Shown here: positions 1-6,049 of the stretch, one piece after another
How the letters are laid out: the number at the start of each line of letters is the position of its first letter
Numbering within the stretch: position 1 is the stretch's first letter
Assembly (NCBI GenBank): GCA_903887655.1
Contig: CAISQQ010000037.1
Location: 1-6,049 of the forward strand
Direction: 5' to 3'
Length of the DNA stretch: 6,049 nt
DNA from: an uncultured Burkholderiales bacterium
GTDB taxonomy: Bacteria > Pseudomonadota > Gammaproteobacteria > Burkholderiales > Burkholderiaceae_C
Made by a program: the position numbers and the translations under genes
The notes under the pieces: generated by a model
Database searches by the model: none
What the model saw: the letters and a program-made list of their open reading frames with translations, nothing else
What the model was told of the DNA's origin: nothing

Positions 1-707
1 ACTTTCTCAAAGGCTTGTCAGGGACATTGCCCTCCATGCCCAAGGCCATTGTGGTGGTGTCTGCGCACTGGTTGGAGTCCACCGTGAGTGTCACCGGTGC
101 GAAAAATCCGAGCCTCATCTATGACTATTATGGGTTTCCGCCTCACACCTACGAGCTCAAATATCCCGCACCTGGCAACCCCGAGTTGGCTCAAACGATC
201 GTGCAGGCCTTGGCTCAAGCGCAAATAGGCGCCAAGGTGGATGCTTTGCGTGGATTTGACCATGGTCTTTTCATCCCGATGATGCTGATGTTTCCGAAGG
301 CTGATATTCCCGTGGTTCAACTTTCACTCAACAGCAATTTGGAGCCCAAGACCCAGATGGAGTTGGGGCAGGCGCTGCAGCCTTTGCGTGACCAAGGCGT
401 TTTGATCATCGGCAGTGGAATGAGTTTTCACAATATGCGGGGCTATGGCGACCCCAAATTTGGCCCCATTTCGGATGAGTTTGATCGCTGGCTGACCCAA
501 GCCGTGCAATCGAAGCCTCTCGAGCGCTTCGACGCAATGTGTAATTGGGACAAAGCGCCACATGCTCGCCAATGCCACCCCCCCAGTCAAGAGGAGCATT
601 TGTTGCCTTTGATGGTGGCCGCGGGTGCAGCCCCTGAGGAAATGGGCAAGAAAGTGTTTTCCGACCGCGTGATGGAGACGACTTTATCGGCTTATATTTT
701 TGGATAA
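1..707 (+). CDS. LigB/DODA-type extradiol ring-opening dioxygenase (5'-truncated by window edge)
   Basis: This is a class III extradiol dioxygenase of the DODA/YgiD type, a cytosolic metal enzyme that opens catechol-like rings. The open frame runs in from the left edge (first full codon at 3) and the peptide reads FLKGLSGTLPS before the conserved core. The TTG at 15 is therefore an internal Leu codon rather than a start. About 20-30 N-terminal residues, including the expected HGSP-type metal motif, lie outside. Visible family motifs are SAHW (His codon at 66), FDHG (His at 261), the GSGMSFHN segment (His at 429) and EEHLLPL (His at 597). By family knowledge these supply metal ligands and the catalytic His. 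The region before the last motif reads HPPSQEEH, slightly longer than the HPREEH I recall for many members. The C-terminus ends in SAYIFG with a TAA stop. The gene converges on the efflux operon. The natural substrate cannot be read from sequence; activity in this family is often known only on model catechols such as L-DOPA. Confidence 0.9.
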   Translation, partial: FLKGLSGTLPSMPKAIVVVSAHWLESTVSVTGAKNPSLIYDYYGFPPHTYELKYPAPGNPELAQTIVQALAQAQIGAKVDALRGFDHGLFIPMMLMFPKADIPVVQLSLNSNLEPKTQMELGQALQPLRDQGVLIIGSGMSFHNMRGYGDPKFGPISDEFDRWLTQAVQSKPLERFDAMCNWDKAPHARQCHPPSQEEHLLPLMVAAGAAPEEMGKKVFSDRVMETTLSAYIFG

Positions 708-715
708 TTTATCCA
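701..715. repeat. Short perfect inverted repeat over the dioxygenase stop codon
   Basis: TGGATAA and TTATCCA flank a single T, forming a 7-bp perfect palindrome that includes the TAA stop of the dioxygenase. As RNA it could fold into a short A/U-rich hairpin of 5-6 bp. No T-tract follows, so it is not a classic terminator. It might be a weak 3'-end structure or simply chance. Confidence 0.4.
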
Positions 716-750
716 GAGTTGGTCGTCAAGTTCGCTCAGTGATCTAGCCT

Positions 751-777
751 TGCTTGAAATCAAGCACTACTGTTTTT
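751..777 (+). terminator. Weak terminator-like hairpin between convergent genes
   Basis: TGCTTG (751-756) and CAAGCA (761-766) form a perfect 6-bp stem around an AAAT loop. On the + strand a run of five T follows at 773-777, after a 6-nt gap, so it could serve the dioxygenase transcript. On the minus strand the stem begins directly after the TAG stop of the TolC-like gene, but no U-tract follows. The stem is short and the T-run is displaced, so the call is tentative. Confidence 0.35.
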
Positions 778-2140
778 GCAGCTGCTCATTGATGGAGGTG
801 AGTGTTTCCAAGTCCAACTGTCCCACCAGGGCAAACATATTCAATTGATTGAGGAGGTAGTCAATCTTGGCTTGTAATAAATTACTTTTGGCCAACATTT
901 CTTCATTGGTGGCGTCGAGTAAGTCAAGGGTTGTGCGATCACCCACTTCTTGAGCCAACTGAGTCGAGCTCAGTTTTGATTCTGCTGCGAAAAGTCCCAA
1001 ACGAAGAGCATCAATTTTGGCCATCCCCGATTTGAGTGAAAGCCATGAAGATTGAACGCTTTGACGCACCTTGAACTCGGCCCCGGCCAATTCGTGTCTG
1101 GCTTTCTCTTCGAGTTGGATGGCCTCTGTATGCTTGGAGGAGGTGTATCCACCCGTGAAGATGGGAACTGTGAGTTGAACTCCAACAGTTTGCTGTTGAT
1201 TAAAGATGTTGGAGGATCCGTAAGCGCCATTGCCGTTGATTTTTTGCTGAGAGGCTTGAGCGATCAAGTCAAGTGAAGTTGAGGATGCCAAAGCATAAGC
1301 GGCGACCTGGTGGTGAGCCCCCTCTAATTTCAACTCCAACATCTTAAGCAATGGGTTGGCACTTCTCGCGCGGTTTTGCCAGTTCTCCAGAGTCTTGATG
1401 TCGAAAACCTTGAGTTGATCTTGCGGCTCTTTCGGATTCAAGTCTTTGATGGCGATGCTACTGGAGTCACTTAAAATCAAGGTGGCTGTTTCAAGTTCAT
1501 TGTCTGCTGTCATGATTTGCGCTGAAAGCACTTGCTGTCTTGAGTAGGCTTCGTGTGTGTCAATGATGGGTAACTCACCGATTTTGAACTTGTCTTTGGT
1601 TTTGGTGGTTTCGATTTGAATGGCTCTGTACTGATTTTGAAGAAGATTCAACTTCACGCTCAGCAAGACAACGTCAAAATACCGCTGAGCTGCTTTGAGC
1701 ATCAACTCTTCATTTGAAAATTGCCACTGGAATTCTGCTGCATTGGCGCTAGCAAGCAGTTGATGGGCCTGAGCCACTCTTTCTTTGCTCAAAATGGCTT
1801 GTTTGGCCTGAATACTCCATGCGTTTGAGCCGCCATTTTTGACCGACGTGTTGAAGGCCACACCATTGGACAAGCCCAGACCTGGCGCTGAAAAATTCGC
1901 GCCAGTCAATCCAGTGCTTGAATTAATCCAACTGGCATTGCCACCCAAGGTTATGCTTGGTAGCCAAAGAGACCTGGCTTGCACTCTTTTTTCGTTGCCT
2001 GCCAATTTGGCCGACATGGCGGCGGCCACATCAGGATCGTGATTGCCTACACCGCGCCAAATTTCCAGTAAATCGGTGGCATGGGCGTTGTGAGCCAATA
2101 CACACACCATCGATATTGCAAGGGTCTTGAGCGTATTCAT
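767..2140 (-). CDS. TolC-family outer-membrane efflux channel protein
   Basis: This is an outer-membrane factor of the OEP family. Such proteins trimerise into a beta-barrel with a long alpha-helical periplasmic tunnel, forming the exit duct of a tripartite pump. The chosen ATG (2140-2138) gives 457 residues. It starts with a signal peptide: MNTLK, a hydrophobic stretch, then AHNAHA with likely cleavage before TDLLEIW. The mature start, TDLLEIWRG followed by DPDVAAAMSAK, matches the usual DLL...A...DP...A opening. A Ser/Asn/Gly-rich stretch (about residues 75-100) fits the first barrel hairpin. Long Ala/Leu/Gln/Glu-rich helices follow, and a second repeat contains VQLTVPIFTGG, a hallmark of the family. 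A longer reading from TTG at 2176 would bury the signal peptide and is rejected. The gene overlaps trxC by 4 nt and is the last of the operon, so it is the likely partner of the RND permease encoded upstream. The transported substrate is unknown. Confidence 0.93.
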   Translation of the reverse strand: MNTLKTLAISMVCVLAHNAHATDLLEIWRGVGNHDPDVAAAMSAKLAGNEKRVQARSLWLPSITLGGNASWINSSTGLTGANFSAPGLGLSNGVAFNTSVKNGGSNAWSIQAKQAILSKERVAQAHQLLASANAAEFQWQFSNEELMLKAAQRYFDVVLLSVKLNLLQNQYRAIQIETTKTKDKFKIGELPIIDTHEAYSRQQVLSAQIMTADNELETATLILSDSSSIAIKDLNPKEPQDQLKVFDIKTLENWQNRARSANPLLKMLELKLEGAHHQVAAYALASSTSLDLIAQASQQKINGNGAYGSSNIFNQQQTVGVQLTVPIFTGGYTSSKHTEAIQLEEKARHELAGAEFKVRQSVQSSWLSLKSGMAKIDALRLGLFAAESKLSSTQLAQEVGDRTTLDLLDATNEEMLAKSNLLQAKIDYLLNQLNMFALVGQLDLETLTSINEQLQKQ

Positions 2141-2151
2141 TGAATTCCTCT
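2137..2151 (-). promoter_or_regulatory. ATGA stop/start overlap with SD (translational coupling trxC to TolC-like gene)
   Basis: On the minus strand the coding end of trxC reads AGAGGAATTCAATGA. AGAGGA (2151-2146) is a good Shine-Dalgarno with a 5-nt spacer before the ATG at 2140. That ATG overlaps the trxC TGA stop by 4 nt. This fixes the start of the TolC-like gene and implies that ribosomes finishing trxC can reinitiate there. Confidence 0.8.
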
Positions 2152-2574
2152 GGCACTGAGTTGATTTGTAATCCAATTCACCAGTTCACTGGCACTCAAA
2201 GCCCCAGAGCGTCTGGCAATTTCTTTGCCCCCCGATAATAAAATGAGGGTGGGTATACTTTTAATACCATAGCGTTGGCTTAGAAGTTTGGATTGATCGC
2301 TGTCAACTTTGGCAAACTTTACTTTGGTCAGCGCTTGGGCAGCCTTTTTAAAGTGAGGTACCATGGACAGGCAAGGCCCGCACCAGGTGGCCCAAAAATC
2401 AATAACGATTGGTAATTCTGTGCCAGTAACGTAGCGCTCAAAGGTCTGATCGTTGAGCTCAAACGGTTCTGTTGTCATTAAATCCACACCGCACTTGCCG
2501 CACGCCAGCACATGGTCTAGCTTGTCATCGGGGACTCGGTTTTTAGCGCTGCATTGTGTACAGACGATTTGCAT
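2137..2574 (-). CDS. trxC: Thioredoxin 2 (zinc-binding thioredoxin)
   Basis: This is a 145-residue cytosolic thiol-disulfide reductase of the TrxC type. An N-terminal zinc ribbon has two CxxC pairs, CTQC (Cys5, Cys8) and CGKC (Cys25, Cys28), and is followed by a complete thioredoxin fold. The active site is WCGPC (Cys65, Cys68), preceded by VIDFWAT, and the cis-proline loop is SIPT (Pro108). FAKVDSDQ and the RYGIKSIPT strand-turn are typical. Length and domain order match E. coli TrxC, and there is no signal peptide. The start ATG (2574) has AAGGA 5 nt upstream. The gene lies 21 nt after the DUF2892 gene and overlaps the TolC-like gene. In E. coli trxC belongs to the OxyR oxidative-stress regulon. 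Here it should follow the efflux operon promoter, which is outside the window. Having it inside an RND operon is the notable feature. Confidence 0.95.
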   Translation of the reverse strand: MQIVCTQCSAKNRVPDDKLDHVLACGKCGVDLMTTEPFELNDQTFERYVTGTELPIVIDFWATWCGPCLSMVPHFKKAAQALTKVKFAKVDSDQSKLLSQRYGIKSIPTLILLSGGKEIARRSGALSASELVNWITNQLSARGIQ

Positions 2575-2595
2575 ATCAATCCTTGATGTGAGCTT

Positions 2596-2805
2596 TCAGC
2601 AGCCTGATGGTAGTCCGAGTTTTCGCAAGATGATCTCCATCAAGCACCACTTGGTGAGCGCGCTTTGGAGAAGATTGAGACCCACAAAGGCGTTGAAGGC
2701 TAACCACCATTCGCTGAGGAATAAGGGACTGCCCTCAATGCCCATTGCCAGGGACAAGAGGATGAAGGTGCCTGCAATAAAACGCACGGTTTGCCAAGAT
2801 TTCAT
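2596..2805 (-). CDS. DUF2892 / YgaP-like transmembrane domain protein
   Basis: This is a 69-residue inner-membrane protein with two predicted helices, about residues 7-24 (VRFIAGTFILLSLAMG) and 32-50 (EWWLAFNAFVGLNLLQSAL). The pattern R-x-I-A-G early, then FVGLNLLQSA and a Cys followed by a short helix ending in LRKLGL, is that of DUF2892. This is the domain forming the membrane part of the E. coli rhodanese YgaP, but no rhodanese domain is attached here. Family members often read CP after the second helix; this one has Cys54 followed by Leu, and a second Cys ends the protein. The start at 2805 is supported by AAAGGA with an 8-nt spacer. The gene sits 12 nt after the RND permease stop and 21 nt before trxC. 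Its molecular role is unknown. Confidence 0.85.
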   Translation of the reverse strand: MKSWQTVRFIAGTFILLSLAMGIEGSPLFLSEWWLAFNAFVGLNLLQSALTKWCLMEIILRKLGLPSGC

Positions 2806-2820
2806 GTTCGTTGTCCTTTA
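2806..2820 (-). promoter_or_regulatory. Shine-Dalgarno of the DUF2892 gene overlapping the RND stop
   Basis: The minus strand reads TAAAGGACAACGAACATG. The RND stop TAA runs into the AAAGGA ribosome site (2819-2814), 8 nt before the ATG at 2805. There is no room for a separate promoter, so DUF2892 and the downstream genes are read from the RND transcript. Confidence 0.7.
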
Positions 2821-5800
2821 ATTTTCTGTGGGTTGGAGTCGAATGGCTTCAAGCTGGTTGCGATAGGCCGAGTAATAGAGCAAAGGAATCACCACCAAAG
2901 TCAATACAGTGGAGACAAAGATGCCAAATATGAGTGATATGGCCAAACCATTGAATATGGGGTCGTCCAAAATAAAAAGTGCACCGAGCATGGCAGCAAG
3001 CCCCGTGAGCACAATTGGTTTTGAACGGGTGATGGCCGAGTCGATGATCGCTGTCTTGAATTCAACACCCGAGCGCACTTGTAAGTTGATGAAGTCAACC
3101 AAGAGAATGGAATTTCTCACAATGATGCCCGCCAAGGCGATCATCCCGATCATGCTGGTGGCGGTGTACTGTGCACCAAGGAGCGCGTGTCCGGGCATCA
3201 CACCGATGATGGTGAGCGGAATGGGTGCCATGATGATGAGCGGTGTCAAATACGAACCGAATTGAGCCACCACCAGCAAATAAATCAACAACAAGCCTAC
3301 GCCGTAAGCAGTGCCCATATCACGGAATGTCTCATAGGTGATTTGCCACTCGCCATCCCATTTGATGGCGTAGTCTCGCATCGCCTCTTTGGGCGGATGG
3401 ATGAAATACTCAACCAAGTGTTCGCCCGTGGGTGTATTCAATTGATGGATGCTCGAGCGCATCTTGAACATACCGTACAAAGGACTGTCAATTTGACCGG
3501 CCATGTCGCCGGTGACAAACACCACGGGCAATAAATCTTTGTGGAAAATGGGTTGCTCAGTGGCCGAGTCAGTGATTTGAACCAGCTCGCGGATGGCGAC
3601 CATTTTGCCCTGTGAAGTGTGAACACTCAATTCAAGCAGTGTATTCAAGTTTCCTTTGCTGCTCTCATGAAGCCCCACCACAATAGGTGTTGGGTATTTG
3701 CTGTTGTCGTGGACATAACTCGTGTTTTCGCCGCTCAACCCAGCTCGCAATGTGGCCACGATCTCTTGTTGTGAAACCCCCAAAAGAGCGGCTTTGTTTT
3801 TGTCAATCAACACGATTTTTCTCGGTCCACTGACTTTACTAGAGGAGTCAACATCGACCACACTGGGTGTTTGTCGAAAAATTCCTTCGACCGAGCTAGC
3901 CACGCTGTTGCGACCAAGTGCATCGGGTCCATAGATCTCGGCCACCAAAGGCGAGATAACGGGTGGGCCAGGTGGCACTTCAACAATTTTGACGTTGGCA
4001 CCCAAGGGTAAACCAATCTTTTGCAATTCGGGTCGCAGCCGTGTGGCGATGGCATGGCTTTGCTCGCTTCGATGGCTTTTGTCGACCAAATTGACTTGTA
4101 TGTCGCCAAGCTCTGGGCTGTTTCGAAGATAGTATTGACGCACCAGCCCGTTGAAGTTGATCGGTGCTGATGTGCCTGCGTAGGCCTGGTAGTCAGTTAC
4201 CTCTGGGATTTGAGCCAGGTAGCTGCCCATGGCGTGTAAAACTGTCGCCGTTTTTTCAACCGGTGTCCCTACGGGCATGTCAACCATGATTTGGAATTCA
4301 GACTTGTTATCAAAGGGCAGCATCTTCAAGAGAACCTGTCCTGTTAATGGCAGCATCACAGATGCAGCAATCAATGAAAAAATGCCCAGACCCAGCAATT
4401 TTCTGTTGAGAGTTCCCGACTGCTCATGCAAAAACGGATTGAAGATATGCTTGAAAAAAGAGTCGATATTTGGCGTCAGACCTCCCAATTGCGACGCGTG
4501 CTCGAGTCGATCTTGATGCGGTTTAAGCCACAGTTGAGCCAGCCATGGGGTGAGCACGAAGGCAATGATCAAGGACAAAATCATGCCCATGCTGGCATTG
4601 ATGGGGATTGGGCTCATGTAGGGGCCCATCAAGCCTGAGACAAAGGCCATGGGTAGGAGAGCCGCAATCACAGTGAGGGTCGCCAAAATCGTCGGTCTCC
4701 CGACTTCATCAACGGCTCTAGGGATGAGCTGGCGAAGATTTTGGTGAGGGTTGAGTTGTTGATGACGGTGAATGTTTTCAACGACGACGATGGCGTCATC
4801 CACCAAAATACCGATTGAAAAAATCAGTGCAAACAAGGACACCCTGTTGAGGGTAAAGCCTGCTGCCCAAGATGCAAACAAAGTCACGGTGAGCGTCAAA
4901 ACCACCGCAGTGCCCACAATGGCGGCCTCCCTGCGTCCCAGAGTCAAAAATACCAACGCCACCACACAGGTGGTCGCAAAAATCAACTTTTCAATCAGTT
5001 TGGTGGCTTTGTCATTGGCCGTGACGCCGTAGTTTCTGCTTTGAACCAAGGTGATCGTGTCCGGAATCAAAGTGTTTTTGAGGCCACTGACCCGCTCAAT
5101 CACGGCATTGGCCACATCGATGGCGTTTTCACCCGGTTTTTTGGTGACGGAGATGGTGACTGCAGGATATTCTTTCCCGTCTTGACCCGCCTCGCCATGC
5201 CAAACGTATTGCGACGGAGCGCTGGCACTATCCTCGACTTGGGCAACATCTCGCAGAAATACCGGTTTTCCCAGCTTAACGCCCACGACCACGTCAGCAA
5301 CCTCAGAGGCTCGGGTCAGATAGGGACCCGCATCAATCAAAACGGATTGATTGGCTGCGGTCAAGTGGCCGATGGCTGCGCCTTGGTTGGCCGCTTGTAG
5401 GGATCGAGTGAGGTCGGCCATGGAGATTGAATGGCCAGACATTTGGGCGGGATCAACTTTGACCATGACGGCTTTCCCAGGCCCGCCGGTGGTTTGAACC
5501 TCTCGGGTACCATTGACCCGTTTGAGCTCAATCTCTAAGCTGTGTGCGACTCGTTCAAGCTCAAATGCACCCGCTTGGTTGTCCTTATTGAACAGGGTAA
5601 AGGTGACAATGGGGACATCATCGATGCCTTTGGGTTTGATGATGGGCTGCATCACGCCCAAGTTTTGGGGCAGCCAATCGCTGTTGCTTTTGAGGGTATC
5701 GTGAAGTCGCACCAATGCTTCGGTTCTGGGGACTCCCACTTTGAATTGAACGGTGAGGACAGACATGCCGGGGCGGGAGACGGACAGCACATGGTCTGTG

Positions 5801-6049
5801 CCCGACATTTGTGAGAGTATTTGTTCTGCAGGTATGGAGACGAGGTTTTCCACATCGGCTTGAGACGCGCCTGGAAAAGCGATCAAGACGTTGGCCATGG
5901 TGACATTGATCTGGGGCTCTTCCTCTCGGGGAGTCACCATCACAGCGAATAGGCCCAGTAAAAATGCGACCACGGCCAACAGTGGGGTGATGCGTGAACT
6001 TTGAAAAGTCGCCGCAATGCGCCCAGAAATGCCCAGAGTAGTGGGTTCT
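2818..6049 (-). CDS. RND-family efflux permease, HAE/AcrB-like (5' end outside window)
   Basis: This inner-membrane proton antiporter is the motor of a tripartite efflux pump. 1076 residues are visible. The frame stays open to the right edge, and the N-terminal peptide reads EPTTLGISGRIAATFQSSR before TM1, so the TTG at 5979 is internal. Probably only a few residues are missing. In visible numbering, TM1 lies near 20-37, TM2-TM6 near 354-506, TM7 near 549-573 and TM8-TM12 near 913-1060. Two large periplasmic loops separate them, the usual RND duplication. PREEEPQI follows TM1. TM4 holds the proton-relay pair in GILVDDAIVVVENI (Asp417-Asp418, codons 4800-4795). TM10 reads AGIIVRNSILLVDF, with Arg978 where AcrB has Lys940. 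The periplasmic segment VEVPPGPPVISPLVAEIYGPD, near 689-709, helps define the subgroup. These traits favour the HAE/AcrB side over the metal-exporting CzcA side. The substrate is not deducible. The adaptor gene is expected upstream, beyond the window. Confidence 0.93.
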   Translation of the reverse strand, partial: EPTTLGISGRIAATFQSSRITPLLAVVAFLLGLFAVMVTPREEEPQINVTMANVLIAFPGASQADVENLVSIPAEQILSQMSGTDHVLSVSRPGMSVLTVQFKVGVPRTEALVRLHDTLKSNSDWLPQNLGVMQPIIKPKGIDDVPIVTFTLFNKDNQAGAFELERVAHSLEIELKRVNGTREVQTTGGPGKAVMVKVDPAQMSGHSISMADLTRSLQAANQGAAIGHLTAANQSVLIDAGPYLTRASEVADVVVGVKLGKPVFLRDVAQVEDSASAPSQYVWHGEAGQDGKEYPAVTISVTKKPGENAIDVANAVIERVSGLKNTLIPDTITLVQSRNYGVTANDKATKLIEKLIFATTCVVALVFLTLGRREAAIVGTAVVLTLTVTLFASWAAGFTLNRVSLFALIFSIGILVDDAIVVVENIHRHQQLNPHQNLRQLIPRAVDEVGRPTILATLTVIAALLPMAFVSGLMGPYMSPIPINASMGMILSLIIAFVLTPWLAQLWLKPHQDRLEHASQLGGLTPNIDSFFKHIFNPFLHEQSGTLNRKLLGLGIFSLIAASVMLPLTGQVLLKMLPFDNKSEFQIMVDMPVGTPVEKTATVLHAMGSYLAQIPEVTDYQAYAGTSAPINFNGLVRQYYLRNSPELGDIQVNLVDKSHRSEQSHAIATRLRPELQKIGLPLGANVKIVEVPPGPPVISPLVAEIYGPDALGRNSVASSVEGIFRQTPSVVDVDSSSKVSGPRKIVLIDKNKAALLGVSQQEIVATLRAGLSGENTSYVHDNSKYPTPIVVGLHESSKGNLNTLLELSVHTSQGKMVAIRELVQITDSATEQPIFHKDLLPVVFVTGDMAGQIDSPLYGMFKMRSSIHQLNTPTGEHLVEYFIHPPKEAMRDYAIKWDGEWQITYETFRDMGTAYGVGLLLIYLLVVAQFGSYLTPLIIMAPIPLTIIGVMPGHALLGAQYTATSMIGMIALAGIIVRNSILLVDFINLQVRSGVEFKTAIIDSAITRSKPIVLTGLAAMLGALFILDDPIFNGLAISLIFGIFVSTVLTLVVIPLLYYSAYRNQLEAIRLQPTEN

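Noticed and set aside
15..17. TTG as the start of the dioxygenase
   Set aside because: The frame is open to the left edge and the family's N-terminal metal-binding motif would be missing, so the gene is cut by the window.
1052..1276. Plus-strand 74-residue frame inside the TolC-like gene, and similar overlapping frames across 18-5855
   Set aside because: They lie fully inside well-supported genes in other frames, show no recognisable domain, and look like codon-bias shadows.
2141..2176. Longer N-terminus for the TolC-like protein starting at TTG 2176
   Set aside because: It adds 12 polar residues ahead of a good signal peptide and ignores the ATG at 2140, which has a well-placed AGAGGA and an ATGA overlap with trxC.
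2453..2821. Plus-strand 122-residue frame spanning the trxC/DUF2892/RND junctions
   Set aside because: It is antisense to two recognisable genes and has no protein-like domain pattern.
5977..5979. TTG as the start of the RND permease
   Set aside because: The frame continues to the window edge with conserved N-terminal RND sequence (GISGRIA before TM1); starting here would cut off the beginning of TM1.
2818..6049. CzcA-type heavy-metal exporter identity for the RND protein
   Set aside because: TM4 has the Asp-Asp pair and TM10 the IIVRNSILLVDF form of drug/hydrophobe exporters; no metal-binding His-rich segments were seen.
1..6049. Mobile element, CRISPR array, tRNA or phage signal
   Set aside because: No transposase, regular repeat-spacer pattern, cloverleaf or integrase was found; the window is almost fully coding with conventional genes.

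Overview
The window reads as chromosomal DNA of a Gram-negative bacterium, most likely a betaproteobacterium of the Burkholderiales (Comamonadaceae-like). This rests on moderate base composition, the style of the proteins, a TolC-family outer-membrane channel beside an RND pump, and a zinc-binding thioredoxin 2. The taxon is an inference from protein character, not from a marker gene.

Layout: at the left edge, on the + strand, lies the 3' part of a LigB/DODA-type extradiol ring-opening dioxygenase (1-707), whose N-terminus is outside the window. It converges on a tightly packed minus-strand operon that fills the rest. In transcription order (right to left) the operon holds an RND efflux permease cut by the right edge (6049-2818), a 69-residue DUF2892/YgaP-like two-helix membrane protein (2805-2596), thioredoxin 2 TrxC (2574-2137) and a TolC-family outer-membrane factor (2140-767). 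Junctions are 12 nt, 21 nt and a 4-nt ATGA overlap, each with a visible Shine-Dalgarno sequence, so the four genes are almost certainly co-transcribed. The 59-nt convergent gap (708-766) carries two short inverted repeats. The operon promoter and the expected periplasmic adaptor gene should lie beyond the right edge.

Working together: the permease and the TolC-like channel are two of the three parts of a proton-driven tripartite efflux pump. The unusual point is that a cytosolic thiol reductase and a YgaP-type membrane protein sit between them, with thioredoxin translation coupled to that of the channel. This suggests, as an inference, a pump tied to thiol, sulfur or electrophile stress, and the neighbouring ring-cleavage dioxygenase fits loosely with aromatic or quinone substrates. 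No mobile element, CRISPR array, tRNA or rRNA was seen, and no gene-free stretch exceeds 60 bases.
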